In this document: positions 55,334 through 64,000 of the stretch, one piece after another
How the letters are laid out: the number at the start of each line of letters is the position of its first letter
How positions within the stretch are numbered: position 1 is the first letter of the stretch
Origin: Martelella alba
Lineage (GTDB): Bacteria > Pseudomonadota > Alphaproteobacteria > Rhizobiales > Rhizobiaceae
Assembly: GCF_006516955.1 (NCBI RefSeq)
Contig: NZ_VHLG01000003.1
Span: 248,001-312,000, forward strand
DNA length: 64,000 nt
Direction: 5' to 3'
Translations under genes and position numbers: made by a program
The notes under the pieces: model-generated
Databases searched by the model: none
The model's input: only the letters and a program-made list of their open reading frames with translations
What the model was told of the DNA's origin: nothing

Positions 55334-55561
55334 ATGTCCAAGTTCATCGCTGCCGCTGCCCTCGTTGCAAGCTTCGCCGCCGCTCCCGCCGTCTTCGCCG
55401 CTCAGCCGGTTGCCCAGAGCGCCGACCACCTGACCAAGGCCCCTGCCGGTTCGATGGTTCAGGTGAGCGATATCCACCAGGGCGATCGGGTTGAAAACAT
55501 CTATCGCGTCAGTGCCGATGGTTCGCTGAAGCTCGTTGATCAGGTTCGTTACGAAGACTGA
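55334..55561 (+). CDS. Small secreted protein of unknown function, tandem copy B
   Basis: This is a 75-residue paralogue of copy A, 88 bp downstream on the same strand. The first 85 or so bases after the ribosome site are identical to copy A. The variable block lies at 55463-55495 and encodes VSDIHQGDRVE where copy A has IESRDNGTQID. The C-terminus differs by one residue (Tyr for His near the end). A separate ribosome site is kept, and a stem-loop follows. Confidence 0.85.
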   Translation: MSKFIAAAALVASFAAAPAVFAAQPVAQSADHLTKAPAGSMVQVSDIHQGDRVENIYRVSADGSLKLVDQVRYED

Positions 55562-55587
55562 TTGCCGGTCTGATACAGCACACAATA

Positions 55588-55625
55588 GCAGAAGGCCTCG
55601 GATCGCATGATCCGGGGCCTTCTGC
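55588..55625 (+). repeat. Gene-proximal terminator-like stem after copy B (no U-tract)
   Basis: GCAGAAGGCC...GGCCTTCTGC encloses CGGATC/GATCCG, forming a long stem with a GCAT loop. It is followed directly by the TGACAAG end of the inserted element instead of T residues. A related stem recurs at 55830-55852. Confidence 0.8.
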
Positions 55626-55820
55626 TGACAAGCTCATCCAGATTGCCTGTTGGGGGCGGAATAGCCGCCCCCTCCGTCGTCATCCCCGTGCCTGTCACGG
55701 GGATCCAGTTTCATATGGCACTGAACAGAGGCGGAGTCCTTCGCCGCGCGGACGCGCGTCGGCTGGATGCCTGTGACAGGCACAGGCATGACGTTGGAGA
55801 AGGGGGCAAGCTTTGTGTCA
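55625..55820 (+). mobile_element. MITE/RIME-like intergenic element, copy 2 (about 196 bp)
   Basis: The left end is CTGACAAG and the right end CTTTGTGTCA. The central segment shares the CCCCGTG/CACGGGG, CCGCGCGGACGCGCG and ATGCCTGTG/CACAGGCAT hairpins with the other copies, while the middle between them is diverged. It has the same orientation as copies 1 and 3. Confidence 0.72.
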
Positions 55821-55828
55821 ACGGTCTT

Positions 55829-55861
55829 CCCCCGGATCATGCCGATCCGGGGCCTCTTTCG
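55829..55861 (+). terminator. Gene-distal terminator stem after element copy 2
   Basis: A CCCCGGATC/GATCCGGGG stem with a 5-nt loop is followed by CCTCTTTCG. Its arms match the inner part of the stem at 55588-55625, with a different loop. Confidence 0.7.
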
Positions 55862-55873
55862 TTTCTTTCTCTG

Positions 55874-56698
55874 TCAGCTCTGGCTTTGCGACTGGCTCTG
55901 ATTTTGGCTGATGACCTGCAGGTTGACCGACATCTGGCCGGGGCCGCCGCCAAGCGTCATGCCGACAACTGGTGCGGCATCCGTGTAGTCGAGACCACAG
56001 GCGATCCGAACATAGCGCTCATCCGGGCAGACTTTGTTGGCGGCATCGAAGCCAACCCAGCCAAGCCCTTCCAGATAGATCTCTGCCCAGGCATGGCTTG
56101 CCGACTGGTCAGTGGTGCCTTCCATGAAAAGGTAGCCGGAAACATAGCGTGCGGGCAGTTTCATTTGCCGCGCGCAGGCCAGAACGATATGGGCATAGTC
56201 CTGACAGACGCCGGCTTCGTGCTCCAGTGCCTCTTCCGCTGAGGTCGTGGTGCTGGTTATGCCCGGCTTGAAGGTCATCTTTTCGTAAAGCCTTCCCATC
56301 AGATCATGCAGGCGTGCCAGATCACTGTCGCCTTCCAGCGATGACACGATTGCACGGGTGTGCTTGCCGATCTCTGTCAGCGGCGTTTCCCTGAGGAAAA
56401 GCCACAATGGGCAATCGGAAGAATGCGGGCCGAAAATACCGTCTGTGTCACGCGTTTCCACCGTGCCGGTGGCGATCAGCCGCATGGCGGACTGTTCGCC
56501 ATCAACAGAGACGAGCCGGACCAGATTCTCATACTGGTCACTATAAGTGACCTCGTTCTTGGCCCCTTCAATGGCAACGCTCCAGTCAACGACCGTCTGA
56601 CCCGCTGAATTGACGGGTGTCAGTCGCAGCCGCTGCAGCGAAAAGACGACCGGCTCCTCATAGCGGTATTCGGTCACATGGTTGATCTTCAAAAACAT
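55874..56698 (-). CDS. Transglutaminase-like cysteine peptidase-fold protein
   Basis: This protein of 274 residues has an N-terminal bacterial transglutaminase-like beta domain (INHVTEYRYEEPVVFSLQRL) and a transglutaminase core. The catalytic Cys is in EHEAGVCQDYAHIVLACAR, the His in QSASHAWAEIYLEGLGWVGF and the Asp in the following strand. It is the third gene of the ATP-grasp/alpha-E/transglutaminase operon. The operon is widely conserved and predicted to make or modify peptides, but no product is known. The ATG at 56698 leaves a 37-bp gap; a Met 20 codons upstream would overlap the alpha-E gene. Confidence 0.92.
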   Translation of the reverse strand: MFLKINHVTEYRYEEPVVFSLQRLRLTPVNSAGQTVVDWSVAIEGAKNEVTYSDQYENLVRLVSVDGEQSAMRLIATGTVETRDTDGIFGPHSSDCPLWLFLRETPLTEIGKHTRAIVSSLEGDSDLARLHDLMGRLYEKMTFKPGITSTTTSAEEALEHEAGVCQDYAHIVLACARQMKLPARYVSGYLFMEGTTDQSASHAWAEIYLEGLGWVGFDAANKVCPDERYVRIACGLDYTDAAPVVGMTLGGGPGQMSVNLQVISQNQSQSQSQS

Positions 56699-56735
56699 CG
56701 TCGTTTCCCGATCCCTGTTTGTGCCTGCTACCGCT

Positions 56736-57674
56736 TCATTGATAGAAACGGTAGCCATCGCTGATTTGCTGGCTCAGCTGGTTGTTGTGACAGACGAAAT
56801 CCTCAAGAAACTCGTGCAGCCCATTGTCCATGATCGTCTTGATCTTCTGGCTGCGGAGCTTGTTGCGAATGCCATTCGCCGTATCATGGGCAGCAAGCCT
56901 GCTGCCGTAATCGGCCGCCAGATAATCGAGATTGGCGACGATCTTTTCATAGCAATAGGCGAGCGAACGCGGCAATTGCACATCAAGAATCAGAAAATCG
57001 GCGATCTGGCTCGGAATATATTCGCCATTATAGACCCAGCCATAGGCCCTGTGGGCCGATACCGACCGCAGGATTGATTCCCATTGCAGATTGTCGAGCG
57101 AGGAACCGACGTGATGGACTGAGGGCAGCAGGACGTAATATTTCACGTCGAGAATCCGGCTGGTATTGTCCGCGCGCTCGATGAAAGTGCCGATATGCGC
57201 GAAATTATAGATCTCGTTGCGCAGCATCGATCCGTGAAACGTGCCGCGGATGAGTGCCGTCCGGTGCTTGATCGAATCGATCACCTGCGGCAGGTCGGCT
57301 GCCTTGACCTTGCCTGACAGGATCCGTGTGACCTCGATCCAGCATTCATTGGTCGCTTCCCAGATCTCGCGGGTCAGCGCCGTGCGCACCAGGCGCGCAT
57401 TGTTGCGGCCGGCATCGATGCATGACAGCACGCTTGAAGGGTTGCGGCGGTCGCGCAGCAGAAAGTCGACTGCATTATCAGCGGTCAGCTCATCATAGGC
57501 GTCCTTGAAGGTGTCGGCGACGCCGGCACTTTGCAAAACGCCGTCCCAGTCATCCGCACCTTTGGAGCGGGTCAGAGAGACACGCTGACCGGCGTCGATC
57601 AGTCGGGCGATATTTTCGGCCCGCTCGATGTAGCGGAACATCCAGAAGAGGCCGTTTGCGGTTTTTCCCAGCAT
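56736..57674 (-). CDS. Alpha-E domain-containing protein
   Basis: This helical protein of 312 residues has the family start LGKTANGLFWMFRYIERAEN and the motif FIERADNTSRILDVKYY. The biochemical function is unknown; it is almost always encoded with the permuted ATP-grasp protein upstream. Three bases separate the two genes. Confidence 0.93.
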   Translation of the reverse strand: MLGKTANGLFWMFRYIERAENIARLIDAGQRVSLTRSKGADDWDGVLQSAGVADTFKDAYDELTADNAVDFLLRDRRNPSSVLSCIDAGRNNARLVRTALTREIWEATNECWIEVTRILSGKVKAADLPQVIDSIKHRTALIRGTFHGSMLRNEIYNFAHIGTFIERADNTSRILDVKYYVLLPSVHHVGSSLDNLQWESILRSVSAHRAYGWVYNGEYIPSQIADFLILDVQLPRSLAYCYEKIVANLDYLAADYGSRLAAHDTANGIRNKLRSQKIKTIMDNGLHEFLEDFVCHNNQLSQQISDGYRFYQ

Positions 57675-57677
57675 CGA

Positions 57678-59090
57678 TCAGTCCTCCAGAACCCAGGTAT
57701 CCTTGGTGCCGCCGCCCTGCGAAGAGTTGACGACGAGCGACCCCTCCTTGAGTGCGACACGGGTCAGTCCGCCCGGCATGATGCGGACGCGATCCGAAAC
57801 CAGGACATAGGGGCGCAAATCGACATGGCGTGGCGCGATGCCTTTTTTCACCATGATCGGCACAGTCGACAGCGAAAGCGTCGGCTGGGCGATATAATTG
57901 GCGGGTTTTGCCTTCAGCTTGTCGGCAAAGGCCTCGCGTTCCTTCTTGCTGGCGGTCGGGCCGACCAGCATGCCGTAGCCGCCGGAACCATGCACTTCCT
58001 TGACCACCAGATCAGCCAGATTGTCGAGCACATAGGCAAGGCTCTCCGGCTCCGAACAGCGCCAGGTCGGAACATTTTCCAGCATCGGCTTGGCGCCGGT
58101 GTAGAATTCGACGATTTCCGGCATATAGGAATAGATCGCCTTGTCATCGGCAATGCCCGTTCCCGGCGCATTGGCGATGGTGATATGGCCGGCGCGATAG
58201 ACATCCATGATACCGGGAATGCCAAGCGCCGAATCCGGGCGGAAGGTCAGAGGATCGAGAAAATCGTCGTCGACACGGCGATAAAGCACATCGATTGCCT
58301 CATAACCGCGGGTGGTGCGCATCTTCACCTTGCCGTCGATGACGCGCAGATCCGAGCCCTCGACCAGTTCCGCACCCATCATGTCGGCGAGAAAGGAATG
58401 TTCGTAATAGGCTGAATTGAAGATGCCGGGTGTCAGCACGCCAATGCGCGGCCGGGTGCCGGTGAAGCCGGGTGGTGCAAGTGTCGCCAGGCTCTGGCGC
58501 AGCGCCTGGGGATAGTCTTCGACGCGACGAACACGGTTCTTGTAAAACAGTTCCGGGAACATCTGCATCATGGTTTCGCGATTTTCCAGCATGTAGGAAA
58601 CGCCGGAAGGTGTGCGGACATTGTCTTCCAGCACATAGAACTGGTCTTCGCCGGTGCGCACAATATCCGTGCCGCAAATATGGGTATAGACCCCGCCGGG
58701 CGGTTCAAAGCCAATCATCTGCGGCAGAAAGGCGTCGTTTTCCTCGATCAGCCGGCGCGGCACGCGGCCCGCCTTGATGATCTCCTGCTTGTGATAGATA
58801 TCCTGCAGAAAAGCATTGAGCGCAATCACGCGCTGCTCGATGCCGGCTGCAAGTTTGCGCCATTCCTTGCCGGAAATGATGCGCGGAATGATATCGAAGG
58901 GGATCAGTTTCTCAGACGAATCCGCATGTCCGTAGACGGCGAAGGTGATGCCTGTTTTTCTGAAAATATTCTCTGCTTCGCGGGATTTCGCCAGCAGATG
59001 TTGAGGATTTTGTTGGGAATACCAGTCGTAATAATCTTTATATGGCTCACGCGGTGCTGAGCCGTCGCCCATCATTTCATCGAAGGTCAA
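57678..59090 (-). CDS. Circularly permuted ATP-grasp protein (type 2)
   Basis: This protein of 470 residues is predicted to form an amide or peptide bond using ATP. Family motifs are DFMGDGS-type N-terminus (DEMMGDGSAPREPYKDYYDW), YVLEDNVRTPSGVSYMLENR, and VVKEVHGSGGYGMLVGPTAS. It is the first gene of the three-gene operon with alpha-E and transglutaminase partners. A bulged inverted repeat lies 20-46 bp upstream of the ATG and may be an operator. Confidence 0.93.
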   Translation of the reverse strand: MTFDEMMGDGSAPREPYKDYYDWYSQQNPQHLLAKSREAENIFRKTGITFAVYGHADSSEKLIPFDIIPRIISGKEWRKLAAGIEQRVIALNAFLQDIYHKQEIIKAGRVPRRLIEENDAFLPQMIGFEPPGGVYTHICGTDIVRTGEDQFYVLEDNVRTPSGVSYMLENRETMMQMFPELFYKNRVRRVEDYPQALRQSLATLAPPGFTGTRPRIGVLTPGIFNSAYYEHSFLADMMGAELVEGSDLRVIDGKVKMRTTRGYEAIDVLYRRVDDDFLDPLTFRPDSALGIPGIMDVYRAGHITIANAPGTGIADDKAIYSYMPEIVEFYTGAKPMLENVPTWRCSEPESLAYVLDNLADLVVKEVHGSGGYGMLVGPTASKKEREAFADKLKAKPANYIAQPTLSLSTVPIMVKKGIAPRHVDLRPYVLVSDRVRIMPGGLTRVALKEGSLVVNSSQGGGTKDTWVLED

Positions 59091-59109
59091 AGCGTTCTTC
59101 CCCCGTTTG

Positions 59110-59136
59110 TTATGCTTGTATAGAAATACAACATAA
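59110..59136. promoter_or_regulatory. Inverted repeat upstream of the ATP-grasp operon
   Basis: TTATGCTTGTAT and ATACAACATAA form an 11-bp inverted repeat with one bulged base around AGAA. It lies 20-46 bp before the ATP-grasp ATG. It could be an operator or a leader hairpin. Confidence 0.45.
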
Positions 59137-59540
59137 GCACCAATGCAAGCACCATGCCTGATTGAAAATGGCTTTCTGTTCAGCTTTCCCCGGTGTCAAA
59201 GGTTCTGAAAAAAAGGCATTTTTCCAAGTTCGCTGAACATTTGGGCAAAGTTTGCCGCAGGTCTATCCCTGCTATTGGGCGCCAAAAAGCGGAAGCCGGG
59301 ACTTTTCCGGATGCATTTTCAATGCTTCGCGGGGAAAATATGGAACCCGCCGGTTGAAACCGCATGCCGGATGCAAGCGCCGGAAAGAGCATCCAAAATC
59401 TGCCGGACGGTAGCGTCTGTTGCGCCACAAGCCCGAGAGACTCTGCGTCAACTATGCGAGCGACAGGGAAGATGTTGACATGACCGGCATGCCGCTTTCG
59501 GTGAACAGCCGCGACAGCCCGTGGAAGTACAGCTTCACAG
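59137..59540. other. Intergenic region without a recognised gene
   Basis: This stretch of about 400 bp lies between the ATP-grasp operon and the terminator stem at 59545. Short open frames on both strands (67-102 codons) lack ribosome sites and familiar motifs. The segment just before 59540 (MPLSVNSRDSPWKYSFTEKA in one frame) might be a gene remnant, but nothing supports this. Confidence 0.4.
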
Positions 59541-59571
59541 AAAAGGCCCGCCGGTCATGTGCCGGCGGGCC
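59541..59571 (-). terminator. Gene-distal copy of the helicase terminator, with U-tract (minus strand)
   Basis: The arms GGCCCGCCGG and CCGGCGGGCC form a 10-bp stem with a 7-nt loop. Read on the minus strand, the stem is followed by TTTTCTG. It is separated from the DEAD-box helicase gene by the inserted element copy 3 and a second stem. Confidence 0.8.
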
Positions 59572-59578
59572 CAGCTTG

Positions 59579-59771
59579 CTGACAAAGTCATTCAGCTTGT
59601 CTGTTTGGGGTGAAATCGCCCCTCCCTCCGTCGTCATCCCCGTGCTTGTCACGGGGATCCATACTCTTAAGGATTTGAATAAGCAGAGTCTTTCGCCGCG
59701 CGGACGCGCGTCGGCTGGATGCCTGTGACAAGCACAGGCATGACGTTAAAGAAGGGGCTAGGGTTTGTCAG
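59579..59771 (+). mobile_element. MITE/RIME-like intergenic element, copy 3 (about 193 bp)
   Basis: The inverted ends CTGACAAAG and TTTGTCAG are clearest in this copy. The interior is very close to copy 1 over the first hairpin and the AAGGATTTGAATAAGCAG segment. It lies in the same orientation as the other two copies, although its host gene is on the opposite strand. Confidence 0.77.
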
Positions 59772-59779
59772 AAATCTGA

Positions 59780-59804
59780 GCCCGCCGGTTATGTGCCGGC
59801 GGGC
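59780..59804 (-). repeat. Gene-proximal copy of the helicase terminator stem (no U-tract)
   Basis: The stem GCCCGCCGG/CCGGCGGGC with a TTATGTG loop differs from the stem at 59545-59571 by one loop base. Read on the minus strand it is followed by TCAGATTT rather than a run of T. Confidence 0.8.
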
Positions 59805-59829
59805 CTTCTTCTTCATTGGTCAATCAGCC

Positions 59830-61257
<1,428 letters not shown>

Positions 61258-61536
61258 AACAAAGCGCCTTTCAAGGCAAAACCAATCGACCCGGACGAGG
61301 TCATCAGACCTTCCGGTATCGTCTGGTTTCAAGAACCCCGCGTGAAGTGGGAACTTGTCGGGTGAAAACTGCTTTCCCGCGCGCCGGAGACCCGGCCTTA
61401 CGTCAGTTGCGCTTGTCCCAGACCTGCCGGCGATCCCGTTTAAGGAAAATCCTGTCCGGCCGGCATGCTCACGCGGCATGCGGAAAAGGAGGAAAGCTTC
61501 GGCCTAGATGCGGGTGAACCTTCAAAATGTCAAGTT

Positions 61537-62289
61537 TTATTTCGGCATGGTTGCATTGCATCGCCGGCCCGCCAGCATCTCGCGCTTGCCGGCAAAGCCG
61601 GGCAGGCGTTCAACGATGAAGCCGGCTGCAGCAAGGTTGCGCCGCACGAAACCGGCCGCGGTATAGGTGCCGAAAGTCCCGCCATCGGCGGTCAGACGGA
61701 AGACGTGGCGCAGCAGGTCTTCCGACCACATGTCGGGATTTCTTGATGGCGCGAAGCCATCAAGAAACCAGGCATTGAATGTCTGATCCAGTCGGGACAA
61801 CTGCTCCAGTGCGTCGCCGCATGAAATGGTGAGGCGGGTCTGGTCATCGATTGAAAGCGAGAATGTTGCAGACGGGATCGGCGGCCAGAGCCGGACAAGC
61901 GCGTCACGCTCGCTGTCGATCTCAATCCAGCGCGACAGCGCCCGGTCAATGTCTGATGCCTTCAGCGGGTAGCGCTCGAAGGAGGTGAATTCAAGCATGG
62001 CGCCGGGCAGGCGGGCTGCCTTCCACTGTCGATATGTCTCGCAGAAATTGAGCCCGGTGCCAAAGCCAAGTTCACCAATGCGGATCGTGCCGCCAGCGGC
62101 AAAGCGTGAAGGCAGGGCATTGGCGTTGATGAAGACATGGCCGCATTCGGCGCGGCCATCGTTTTTCGAATAGAAATGGTCGCCGAAGCCTTCAGAAAAA
62201 GGCTGACCGTCCTCATCCCAGGAGAGGGAGAGACTTTCGCCATCGGTTTTTCTTGCATCGGGCGCTTGTTTGTGGTCCGCATCGCTCAT
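61537..62289 (-). CDS. mnmD: tRNA 5-methylaminomethyl-2-thiouridine methyltransferase (MnmD / MnmC N-terminal domain)
   Basis: This SAM-dependent enzyme of 250 residues performs the last methylation of mnm5s2U34 in tRNA. It corresponds to the N-terminal half of bifunctional MnmC. Motifs are RIGELGFGTGLNFCETYRQW (SAM site) and NAWFLDGFAPSRNPDMWSE. It stands alone here, with no fused FAD domain; a FAD oxidoreductase gene diverges from its start codon. The two start codons overlap on opposite strands at CATG (62287-62290). Confidence 0.9.
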   Translation of the reverse strand: MSDADHKQAPDARKTDGESLSLSWDEDGQPFSEGFGDHFYSKNDGRAECGHVFINANALPSRFAAGGTIRIGELGFGTGLNFCETYRQWKAARLPGAMLEFTSFERYPLKASDIDRALSRWIEIDSERDALVRLWPPIPSATFSLSIDDQTRLTISCGDALEQLSRLDQTFNAWFLDGFAPSRNPDMWSEDLLRHVFRLTADGGTFGTYTAAGFVRRNLAAAGFIVERLPGFAGKREMLAGRRCNATMPK

Positions 62290-63484
62290 GATTGATGGCG
62301 ATAAATCCGGAATGGCCGCCGGTCAAACGGCTTCTGCGAAAATGACGGCTGATCTCGTGATTGTCGGCGGCGGCATTATGGGGCTTTGGGCGGCTTATCA
62401 CGCTGAAAAAGCAGGGATAGAGACCCTTGTTGTCGATGCCGGGACGCCGGGGCATGGCGCCAGCAACGGGCTTGTCGGCGTGCTGATGGCCTATATGCCG
62501 GATCTCTGGGACGAGAAGAAGCAGTTCCAGTTCGATGCGCTTTTGCGGCTGGAACGCGATCTTGCCATGCTTTCCGCCGAAACCGGGATTGAGACCAGCT
62601 ATCGCCGCAGTGGCCGCATCATGCCGATCAACAGCGAGCGTCAACGCAACACCGCCCTTGCCCGCCAGGAAGAAGCCCGCATCAACTGGAAGGTGGGCGA
62701 TCGCCGGTTCCGCTTTGACGTGTTGGAGGATGCGCCGGTTACCGGTTGGCCTGCCGCCCGGCCGGACCGTTTCGGCTATATCTTCGACGATCTGGCGGCG
62801 CACGTCTTTCCGCGCGATGTGGTTACCGCACTTCTGGCGTTTCTGGCTGATGCCCGCCATGTGCGGATCATGCCGGAGATGCCGGTTACAGGGATCGATA
62901 CAGCTGGCCATGCGATCCGGTTGGCCGATGGTGGAACAATTGGTTTCGGCTCGGTCATCATCGCCGCAGGTACCGGTGCTTTTCCCCTGATGCAGCCGCA
63001 TCTGGCGCCTGAAGGCCGCGCTCTCGGGCGCGGCGTCAAGGGGCAGGCGGCGCTGATGGCCGCCGATCTCGATCCAGGCCTGCCGATCCTTTATGATGAG
63101 GGGCTTTATGTCGTGCCGCATTCCGGCGGGCGTGTTGCCATCGGCTCGACCAGTGAGGACCGTTTTGCTGATCCGTCCTCGACCGATCAGCAGCTTGAGG
63201 CGCTGATTGCCGCCGCCCGGCTGGCGGTGCCGGCACTTGCCGATGCGCCGGTGATCGAGCGCTGGGCAGGGCTCAGGCCGCGGGCAATTGCACGCGATCC
63301 CGTCGTCGGGGCTTTGCCCGGTCTTGACCATGTGATCGCGCTTGCCGGTGGCTTCAAAACCTCTTTCGGTCTTGCCCATGTTCTGGCCGAACATGCCGTG
63401 CTTACTGCAGCAGGTAATGTTTCGGTTGCGCTACCATTGAAATTTCATCCGAAAATTCATCACGACTGGGCAATGAAAAAGTAA
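62288..63484 (+). CDS. FAD-dependent oxidoreductase (DadA/ThiO/MnmC-C type)
   Basis: This flavoprotein has up to 398 residues. The FAD fold DLVIVGGGIMGLWAAYHAEK begins near residue 21, and the C-terminal end (GFKTSFGLAHVLAEHA) is typical of the glycine-oxidase-like group. The ATG at 62288 overlaps the mnmD start on the other strand. ATGs at 62312 and 62342 are alternatives, and none has a strong ribosome site. Adjacency to mnmD suggests the oxidase half of MnmC, which removes the carboxymethyl group, but a role as an amino-acid or amine oxidase is equally possible from sequence alone. Confidence 0.85.
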   Translation: MIDGDKSGMAAGQTASAKMTADLVIVGGGIMGLWAAYHAEKAGIETLVVDAGTPGHGASNGLVGVLMAYMPDLWDEKKQFQFDALLRLERDLAMLSAETGIETSYRRSGRIMPINSERQRNTALARQEEARINWKVGDRRFRFDVLEDAPVTGWPAARPDRFGYIFDDLAAHVFPRDVVTALLAFLADARHVRIMPEMPVTGIDTAGHAIRLADGGTIGFGSVIIAAGTGAFPLMQPHLAPEGRALGRGVKGQAALMAADLDPGLPILYDEGLYVVPHSGGRVAIGSTSEDRFADPSSTDQQLEALIAAARLAVPALADAPVIERWAGLRPRAIARDPVVGALPGLDHVIALAGGFKTSFGLAHVLAEHAVLTAAGNVSVALPLKFHPKIHHDWAMKK

Positions 63485-63579
63485 AGTTCAAGTATTTCCG
63501 TCTTTCTTGTCGTCTTGCTGTCACCCAAATCACCTAATTCGGGCGTGAGGGAAGGAACTCTATTTGAAAGTTGGCGACA

Positions 63580-64000
63580 ATGGCCGAGACCAGGCGCTAT
63601 GCGATTTACTTTTCGCCCGCACCCGATGATGCGCTGACGCTGGTGGCAGCAAGCTGGCTGGGGCGCAATCCCTATTCGGGTGAAATGGTCGACCCGCCGA
63701 TGATACCGGGGATCGGCATGCATGAAATCGCCTATCACACTGCGCTTCCGCGCCGCTATGGTTTTCACGCGGCGCTCAAATCCTCCTTCATCATGGCGGA
63801 TGATGATGATGAGCAGCAGCTCTTGCGGGCGCTGATGCATTTCGCTTTCATTTCTGAGCCTTTTGTGCTGCCGCGGCTTGCTGTCGTGACAATCGGCGAT
63901 GTTCTGGCGCTTGTTCCCGCAGTGGATTGTCCGCAGATCAACGCACTTGCGGCGGAAATCGTTGCCCGCTTCGATCACTTTCGCGCGCCCCTGTCGGAGG
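63580..64000 (+). CDS. DUF1045 protein, 2H-phosphoesterase-like (3' end outside window)
   Basis: The frame is open from the ATG at 63580 to the window edge, giving the first 140 residues. The N-terminus ETRRYAIYFSPAPDDALTLV and the segment RRYGFHAALKSSF match DUF1045, a family often found in phosphonate operons and related to 2H phosphodiesterases. The usual H-x-T/S-L motif is HAAL here, so Thr is replaced by Ala. The rest of the protein and any phosphonate genes are outside the window. Confidence 0.85.
   Translation, partial: MAETRRYAIYFSPAPDDALTLVAASWLGRNPYSGEMVDPPMIPGIGMHEIAYHTALPRRYGFHAALKSSFIMADDDDEQQLLRALMHFAFISEPFVLPRLAVVTIGDVLALVPAVDCPQINALAAEIVARFDHFRAPLSE

Noticed and set aside
59420-59728. 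102-codon open frame running into element copy 3
   Set aside because: Its second half is the repeat element and the first half has no ribosome site or familiar motif.

Overview
The window looks like chromosomal DNA of an alphaproteobacterium of the order Rhizobiales (Hyphomicrobiales), probably Rhizobiaceae or a near relative. This rests on the GC-rich codon use, the DUF930 and DUF1697 genes, the ATP-grasp/alpha-E/transglutaminase operon, FNR/FixK-type and RpiR-type sites, and intergenic repeats resembling rhizobial mosaic elements. No rRNA, tRNA, CRISPR array, transposase or phage gene was seen. The window cuts a TctA gene at its left edge and a DUF1045 gene at its right edge.

Region 1 (1478-11323) is a ureide/hydantoin catabolic island. 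A leftward operon encodes diaminopropionate ammonia-lyase, an M20 (L-type) carbamoylase and a nitrilase-fold D-carbamoylase. It diverges from a rightward unit encoding an RpiR regulator, a spermidine/putrescine-type ABC importer and a dihydropyrimidinase/hydantoinase. Both promoter regions carry the same ATGAAA-N6-TTTC(A/G)T inverted repeat. The genes suggest import of a cyclic ureide, ring opening, removal of the carbamoyl group from either enantiomer, and conversion of diaminopropionate to pyruvate and ammonia.

Region 2 (11529-16802) encodes a large acidic secreted GH18-type protein with the same 85-residue domain at both ends. Its own type I secretion ATPase and HlyD-type adaptor follow.

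Region 3 (17217-32425) is a second leftward catabolic island of about 13 kb. It holds a UbiD decarboxylase, a UbiX flavin prenyltransferase, a complete peptide/opine-type ABC importer, an isocitrate lyase/PEP-mutase-family lyase, a second hydantoinase-like enzyme, a second M20 carbamoylase and a histidine-ammonia-lyase-like enzyme whose cofactor-forming motif is Ala-Cys-Gly. Downstream lies an unusual protein made of two LysR regulators fused head to tail, overlapping a UPF0306 gene.

Region 4 (32777-47616) is mostly housekeeping and stress functions: an MFS carrier, a decayed xyloside-utilisation locus, DUF2254/DUF1697/oligopeptidase B genes, sulfide:quinone oxidoreductase diverging from a universal stress protein and a DksA-like protein with a perfect FNR/FixK box between them, hemolysin III, small secreted and acetyltransferase genes, and glpD-glpK with a three-repeat GlpR-like operator.

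Region 5 (48013-64000) holds two alpha/beta hydrolases, a DHA2 efflux pump, a Tat-exported metallo-beta-lactamase-fold protein, guaB, a tandem pair of small secreted proteins, the ATP-grasp/alpha-E/transglutaminase operon, a DEAD-box helicase and a divergent mnmD/FAD-oxidase pair. Three copies of a roughly 195-bp element with CTGACAAAG inverted ends lie here. Each sits between two copies of its host gene's terminator stem-loop, with the U-tract kept only at the gene-distal copy.
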